Source of the DNA: Armatimonadetes bacterium CG06_land_8_20_14_3_00_66_21
Lineage (GTDB): Bacteria > Armatimonadota > Abditibacteriia > CG2-30-66-41
Length of the DNA: 35,532 nucleotides
Direction of reading: 5' to 3'
Assembly (NCBI GenBank): GCA_002779825.1
Contig: PEVN01000444.1
Location: forward strand, 1-35,532
The stretch's first letter is position 1. Every line of letters begins with the position of its first letter. The position numbers and the translations under genes were made by a program. Shown in pieces: positions 31,901 through 35,532 of the stretch. Under the pieces are notes generated by a model. That model was not told the origin of the DNA, searched no databases, and worked only from the letters and a program-made list of their open reading frames with translations.

Positions 31901-33424
31901 TCACGGCCGGGTGCTCTCCTCCGGCTCGACCTCCGTCACCGTATTCCCCTCCCCATGGTCCTCCACCGGCCCGACGGACTTGATCACGCAGTCGCGGACG
32001 CGCTCGTTGAGGATCAGCATGGCTGTTGTGTAGTTTGTCACGGTGCAGTTGGTCAGCCCTTGCTTGCCGCCGCAGTCGAGGCGGTTGAACTCGGCAGGCA
32101 ATGGACGAGTGGTGCCGTCGTGGAGAATGAACGTGCACTGGTCGCCGCAGATCGTGCCGAGGCTGGTGCGCGGGGTCGGTTGGACGCCTTCGGCGGGGTT
32201 GAGGACGGTGAGTTCGTAGGAGGCGTTCCTCGGGATCGCGCCGCGGGTGCAGTTGAAGACGGGGTTATAGGCGAGGTCGCTGCGGCAGTTCCTCATGGTG
32301 ACTTTGCCCAGGTCGCCGGAGCTGAGGTCGTAGCTGAAGTCGCCCGCCTCCAGCACGGTGACGTTCTCCAAGGTCACGTCGCCCACGCAGAGCAGTTGGA
32401 AGCAGCCGCGCAGCCGCTCAACGGTGGTGTCGATCACGGTGATGTTCCTGACGTTCTCGTAGGCGCGGACGCCCTCTTCGGTGAGCGGGATCATCTCGTT
32501 GCGGGGGATGGGGCGGGTGCCGCGGTACATGATGTTGAAGTCGTACTCCTTCGCCCGGCCCGCGGTCTCCCTGAAGATGTCGTTGGTCGGGCGCAGGGCG
32601 CCTGAGAGCAGGCAGTCCTTGATGAGCACGCCGTCTACCGTATGGAAGTGGACGCAATGCCCGAAGGACTGCATGAAGACCTGGCAGCCCAGGAGCTTGG
32701 TGTTGTTGGCGTGGTCGACGCCCAGGAACGAGTGCTTGTTGAGGCGACCGAAGTTGGGCCCGCCCTTGCCGTAGAAGTCCGAGTACCCGTATGGCACTGA
32801 CCCCTTGATCACGAAGGTGCAGTTCAGGAAGGTGTTGCCGTCGTTGCAGACTTCGAACTCGTTCTCGGTCACGCGGTAGTCGGGGTAGGGGAGGTCGGTG
32901 ACATTCCGGAAGTAACCGCCTTCGAAGGTGTTGTTGGCGCCGTTGACATGCCAGGTGTCGGCGACGTGCGCCTTCCCGGAGAGCTTGCTCTGGAGAGAGA
33001 CCGGCGTCTCGATCACGGCGCCGCGCAGATCAAAGTAGTTGTTCGAGCCGTTGACGGCGAAGACGTGCTGCTGCTCGTTCTGTGGCAGGTCTCCGTCCTG
33101 GTCCGGCTGCGCGCGCAGGACCGGGACCGTCATTGGCGGATCGACCGTGTCGGCGCGGTAGAGGCCCGGCTTCAGGCGGATCTTCTGCCCGTCGTGCTTG
33201 ATCGCCTCTCGGAAGGCGTCCAACGTGTCGATGACGGCGAACCCGTCGCGAGTCTCGAACGTGTCCGAAACCGGCTCCGGCCGGGGAGGTGGTTTCGCGA
33301 TGACCTGCATCGGCGGATTCTCCGCCACCTGGAGGCCGAGGTCTTTCTGGTTTGCCGACGAAGCAACTCGTGCGGCAAGCCCGCAAGTCACGAGCAACGC
33401 AGAGAGCGTGTGCCAGCAAGCCAT
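31901..33424 (-). CDS. Secreted parallel beta-helix protein (polysaccharide-degrading type)
   Basis: Exported 507-residue protein. Signal peptide 1-23 (LSALLVTCGLAARVASSA). A short Pro-rich stretch precedes a solenoid starting IDTLDAFREAIKHDGQKIRLKPGLYRA, the usual N-cap of pectate-lyase-like beta-helices. Asn/Cys-rich turns follow: NGSNNYFDLRGAVIETP, NGANNTFEGGYFRN, NCTFVIKGSVPYGYSD, HANNTKLLGCQV, HTVDGVLIKDCLL, VGDVTLENVTVLEAG. Many Cys and Asn residues line the stack. No catalytic residues are assignable. ATG at 33424 follows AGGAG by 9 bases. It is divergent from the beta-helix gene at 33622-35301, with 197 bases between them, and the pair may be co-regulated. Confidence 0.85.
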   Translation of the reverse strand: MACWHTLSALLVTCGLAARVASSANQKDLGLQVAENPPMQVIAKPPPRPEPVSDTFETRDGFAVIDTLDAFREAIKHDGQKIRLKPGLYRADTVDPPMTVPVLRAQPDQDGDLPQNEQQHVFAVNGSNNYFDLRGAVIETPVSLQSKLSGKAHVADTWHVNGANNTFEGGYFRNVTDLPYPDYRVTENEFEVCNDGNTFLNCTFVIKGSVPYGYSDFYGKGGPNFGRLNKHSFLGVDHANNTKLLGCQVFMQSFGHCVHFHTVDGVLIKDCLLSGALRPTNDIFRETAGRAKEYDFNIMYRGTRPIPRNEMIPLTEEGVRAYENVRNITVIDTTVERLRGCFQLLCVGDVTLENVTVLEAGDFSYDLSSGDLGKVTMRNCRSDLAYNPVFNCTRGAIPRNASYELTVLNPAEGVQPTPRTSLGTICGDQCTFILHDGTTRPLPAEFNRLDCGGKQGLTNCTVTNYTTAMLILNERVRDCVIKSVGPVEDHGEGNTVTEVEPEESTRP

Positions 33425-33551
33425 GGTTCCGTTCTCCTGTTCCGTGCGCTCCTCGGGAGCGTTGGCGCGAACGCCCAGCGCACCGGCACCGGCTTCCGCC
33501 CGGCTTCGGCTTGGCGTCACTGACGCCGAGGGCGCACTCCTCGCTCCCGGG

Positions 33552-33580
33552 TTGACGGGTGGGGCGGACCCCGGTACTAT
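33552..33580 (+). promoter_or_regulatory. Promoter of the GH110-like beta-helix protein gene
   Basis: TTGACG (33552-33557) and TACTAT (33575-33580) are spaced exactly 17 bases apart. They match the sigma70 consensus at five and four of six positions. Transcription should start near 33587, about 35 bases before the ATG at 33622. Confidence 0.7.
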
Positions 33581-33621
33581 TGTCTCGCTCCTTGGGTGAT
33601 CCTCCTTCAAGGCCGACAAGC

Positions 33622-35301
33622 ATGCAGCTTCCTCTGCTGATCCCTCTCTGCGCCCTCTGCCTCTGTTACTCCACGCTCCGCCGCGCGGACGCCCAGCAAT
33701 CGGTGTTGCGCGCCGTTGATTTCGACTTGAGAGCCGACGGGGAAGCCGACGACGGCCCCGCGATCCAGCGGCTGCTGGAGGCTGCCACCACTGCGAAGGC
33801 ACCGGTGCGGCTGGAGTTTCCCGCCAAGCGGACGATCCGTGTCACGAGCGCGCCGGAGCGCTATGTCTTCCGCTCCCACGAAGCAGCCGACGTGACGGTG
33901 GATGGCGGCGGCAGCACGTTCCTGTTGGGGCCGCAGGTTCGGTTCCTTCGGCTGACCCATTCGCGTCGAATGGTGGTCTGCAACCTGAACATCGACTTCG
34001 ACCCGCTGCCCTTCGCCGATGGCACCTTGACAGCCGTCAATGCCCAGGAACACTGCCTCGACGTCCGGCTGGCGCCGTGGGTAAGGCAGCCTCCCGAAGG
34101 CGGCCCGACCAAGGAGGACGGCGAGCAGGCGTTCTTCGGGATGCTGTGGCAATCGGGTACCTATGGGCTGATCAGTCGGCACTACTGGACCGCGCGGATG
34201 GAGCCGGGGCCCGAGCCGAACACTGTGCGTGCCTTCGCCGCTGACAACTTCACGGAGTTCGGCGATCTCGAGCCGGGTAAGTGGCGGCTCAGCCTGCCCG
34301 TACCGGGCATCGCTCATCGGTACGGGCCTGGCGCCTGTCTGGAGATCGAGGACAACGACACGGTGACGCTGGTGGACGTGGAGCTGTGGTCTGCACCGTG
34401 GTTTGGCTTCAGCGTCATGCGAAACCGAGGCGAAGTTACCTTCCGGCGTGTCAACATCCGGCCCAAGCCGGGCAGCGGCCGGCTTACCTCGACGTGGCGC
34501 GACGGCTTCCACGTGAAGGGCAACAGCGGGAAGCTGCTCTGGGAAGACTGCCTGCTATCGGGTATGAACGACGACGCGCTCAACCTCTCGACCCACTGCA
34601 GTCGTGTGCAGAAGCTGCTGTCGCCAACGGAAGTCGAGGTGCTTCAGACCTTCCCGCTTAGCCCGATGCCGTGGTCCGTGGGCAACACCTTCGCGGCAGC
34701 CGACTTCGATTCGCGCACGCTGCTGGGCAGCGCCCACATCGTCGGCGTGCAAGGCTGGCCGACCGAGCGGCGGATCGACGGCAAGCCGGCCGCCTCACCC
34801 GTCACCGTGGAGATCGACCGGCCGATTGAGGGGCTCCACCCCGGCAGCATGATCTGGCAGCCGGAGACTGCTAACCCCGACACCACGCTGCGACGCTGCC
34901 GGATCGAGATGAGCTGCCGGTTGCAGTCGCCGGTCACGTTGGAGGCGTGCAATGTCACTGCGTTGCTCTGGTTCTACGGTGAGCAGGTGGAGGGCCCCTT
35001 CCCCAGCAACGTCGTCGTTCGCGACTGCACCCTCCGCCGCGGCCGCGGCAACCCGCGCCTGGCAGTCTCATTCGCCGGGCGTTCCCCGGACGCAACCGGA
35101 CCTTCTGCGATCCATAGCGTTCGCTTGGAGCGAAACCGGATCTGGGGTGACTTCTCGCTGGCGGGAGTTGACGACGTGCGGCTGGTGGACAACCAGTTCC
35201 GTGAGGCGGGAGCGGCGGTTCGCGTCGAGGGCTGCGTGCGACTCTCGGAGGCAGGGAATCGGGACGCTCTCGGGAAGCTGGTCGGCCTGAGCAAGCGGTG
35301 A
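33622..35301 (+). CDS. Secreted parallel beta-helix glycosidase, GH110-like
   Basis: Exported 559-residue protein. Signal peptide 1-25, then AVDFDLRADGEADDGPAIQRLL, the common N-terminus of pectinase-like beta-helix enzymes. The solenoid carries WRDGFHVKGNSG (D294) and GMNDDALNLST (D317, D318), the paired-Asp pattern seen in GH110 alpha-1,3-galactosidases and related beta-helix hydrolases; this assignment is by motif only. The C-terminal turns (RLERNRIWGDFS, VDDVRLVDNQFREAG, VRVEGCVRLSE) finish the helix. ATG at 33622 follows AAGG by 9 bases and begins the signal peptide. Its promoter is at 33552-33580. A blood-group-type or other alpha-galactoside is a possible substrate. Bases 35302-35532 hold no gene I can support. 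Confidence 0.88.
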   Translation: MQLPLLIPLCALCLCYSTLRRADAQQSVLRAVDFDLRADGEADDGPAIQRLLEAATTAKAPVRLEFPAKRTIRVTSAPERYVFRSHEAADVTVDGGGSTFLLGPQVRFLRLTHSRRMVVCNLNIDFDPLPFADGTLTAVNAQEHCLDVRLAPWVRQPPEGGPTKEDGEQAFFGMLWQSGTYGLISRHYWTARMEPGPEPNTVRAFAADNFTEFGDLEPGKWRLSLPVPGIAHRYGPGACLEIEDNDTVTLVDVELWSAPWFGFSVMRNRGEVTFRRVNIRPKPGSGRLTSTWRDGFHVKGNSGKLLWEDCLLSGMNDDALNLSTHCSRVQKLLSPTEVEVLQTFPLSPMPWSVGNTFAAADFDSRTLLGSAHIVGVQGWPTERRIDGKPAASPVTVEIDRPIEGLHPGSMIWQPETANPDTTLRRCRIEMSCRLQSPVTLEACNVTALLWFYGEQVEGPFPSNVVVRDCTLRRGRGNPRLAVSFAGRSPDATGPSAIHSVRLERNRIWGDFSLAGVDDVRLVDNQFREAGAAVRVEGCVRLSEAGNRDALGKLVGLSKR

Positions 35302-35532
35302 CGATTGGCTGCTTTGTGCCCGCTGGAGCTTGACGCGTGCCTCCGTGTGCATCCCCATGGCCGCGACTGGAAACACCCGCAGCGGAAGGCGCGACGGGAC
35401 CGGAGAACCACCATGGCTGCGCTCACCCTAATACTAGAACCGTACTTAGCGCGAATGTGCTCGGCGAGGGTCTCCTGACCCCGCCGCTCCCCGGACCGAC
35501 AGGTCTCCTCGAATCCCGTGGATTCGCAGCCC

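Noticed and set aside
35302-35532. A further gene at the right edge
   Set aside because: No frame in the last 231 bases has a ribosome site, a plausible start and coding-like composition. An ATG at 35413 is followed soon by stops.

Overview
The window is a GC-rich, gene-dense bacterial segment. It looks like Armatimonadota or a related free-living, polysaccharide-degrading lineage (Planctomycetota or Hydrogenedentota are alternatives). The reasons are an S-layer-homology protein with a pilus-N/DUF11/FlgD-Ig architecture, several URO-D-superfamily enzymes, many secreted beta-helix, LamG and F5/8 glycan-active proteins, and a Uma2-family protein. The lineage is an inference from gene content. 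I see no tRNA, rRNA, CRISPR array, transposase or integrase, and no gene-free stretch above 300 bases.

Layout. Positions 1-2391 (+) hold the 3' part of a type I restriction HsdR gene, cut by the window edge. From 2485 to 8533 (-) runs a likely transcription unit: SLH cell-envelope protein, membrane-anchored metallophosphoesterase, URO-D-family protein, large transaldolase-like protein. A perfect-consensus sigma70 promoter precedes it. From 8709 to 16523 (-) lie a GH29 alpha-L-fucosidase, an Agl23-type membrane glycosyltransferase whose start overlaps the stop of a secreted F5/8-like lectin, a sugar-phosphate isomerase/epimerase, an MDR dehydrogenase, and two adjacent secreted proteins that share a paralogous C-terminal domain. 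From 16718 to 19737 (+) are Uma2 and a secreted LamG-sialidase-LamG protein. From 19754 to 21613 (-) are a helical exported protein, a SAM methyltransferase and a small acidic/Pro-rich protein. From 21721 to 25947 (+) are a second URO-D-like protein, an aldo/keto reductase and a secreted FAD oxidoreductase with a C-terminal golvesin-like domain.

From 26066 to 27287 (+) is a split HipA, that is a HipS-HipT toxin-antitoxin pair with no HipB gene beside it. From 27448 to 35301 are three secreted parallel beta-helix proteins, two read from divergent intergenic regions, around a GH2 beta-galactosidase-type gene. That GH2 gene is broken by a deletion plus frameshift that removes the core of its catalytic barrel.

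Functionally most of the window serves glycan capture and breakdown. Secreted lectin-like, sialidase-like and beta-helix proteins act outside the cytoplasm. GH29 and GH2, which have no signal peptides, would act inside. Isomerase, MDR, AKR and FAD enzymes would oxidise or rearrange the released sugars. Two defence or stress modules (type I restriction and HipST) are interspersed. The strongest candidates for something new are the HipB-less HipST pair, the paralogous secreted pair at 15217-16523, and the 651-residue transaldolase-like protein.
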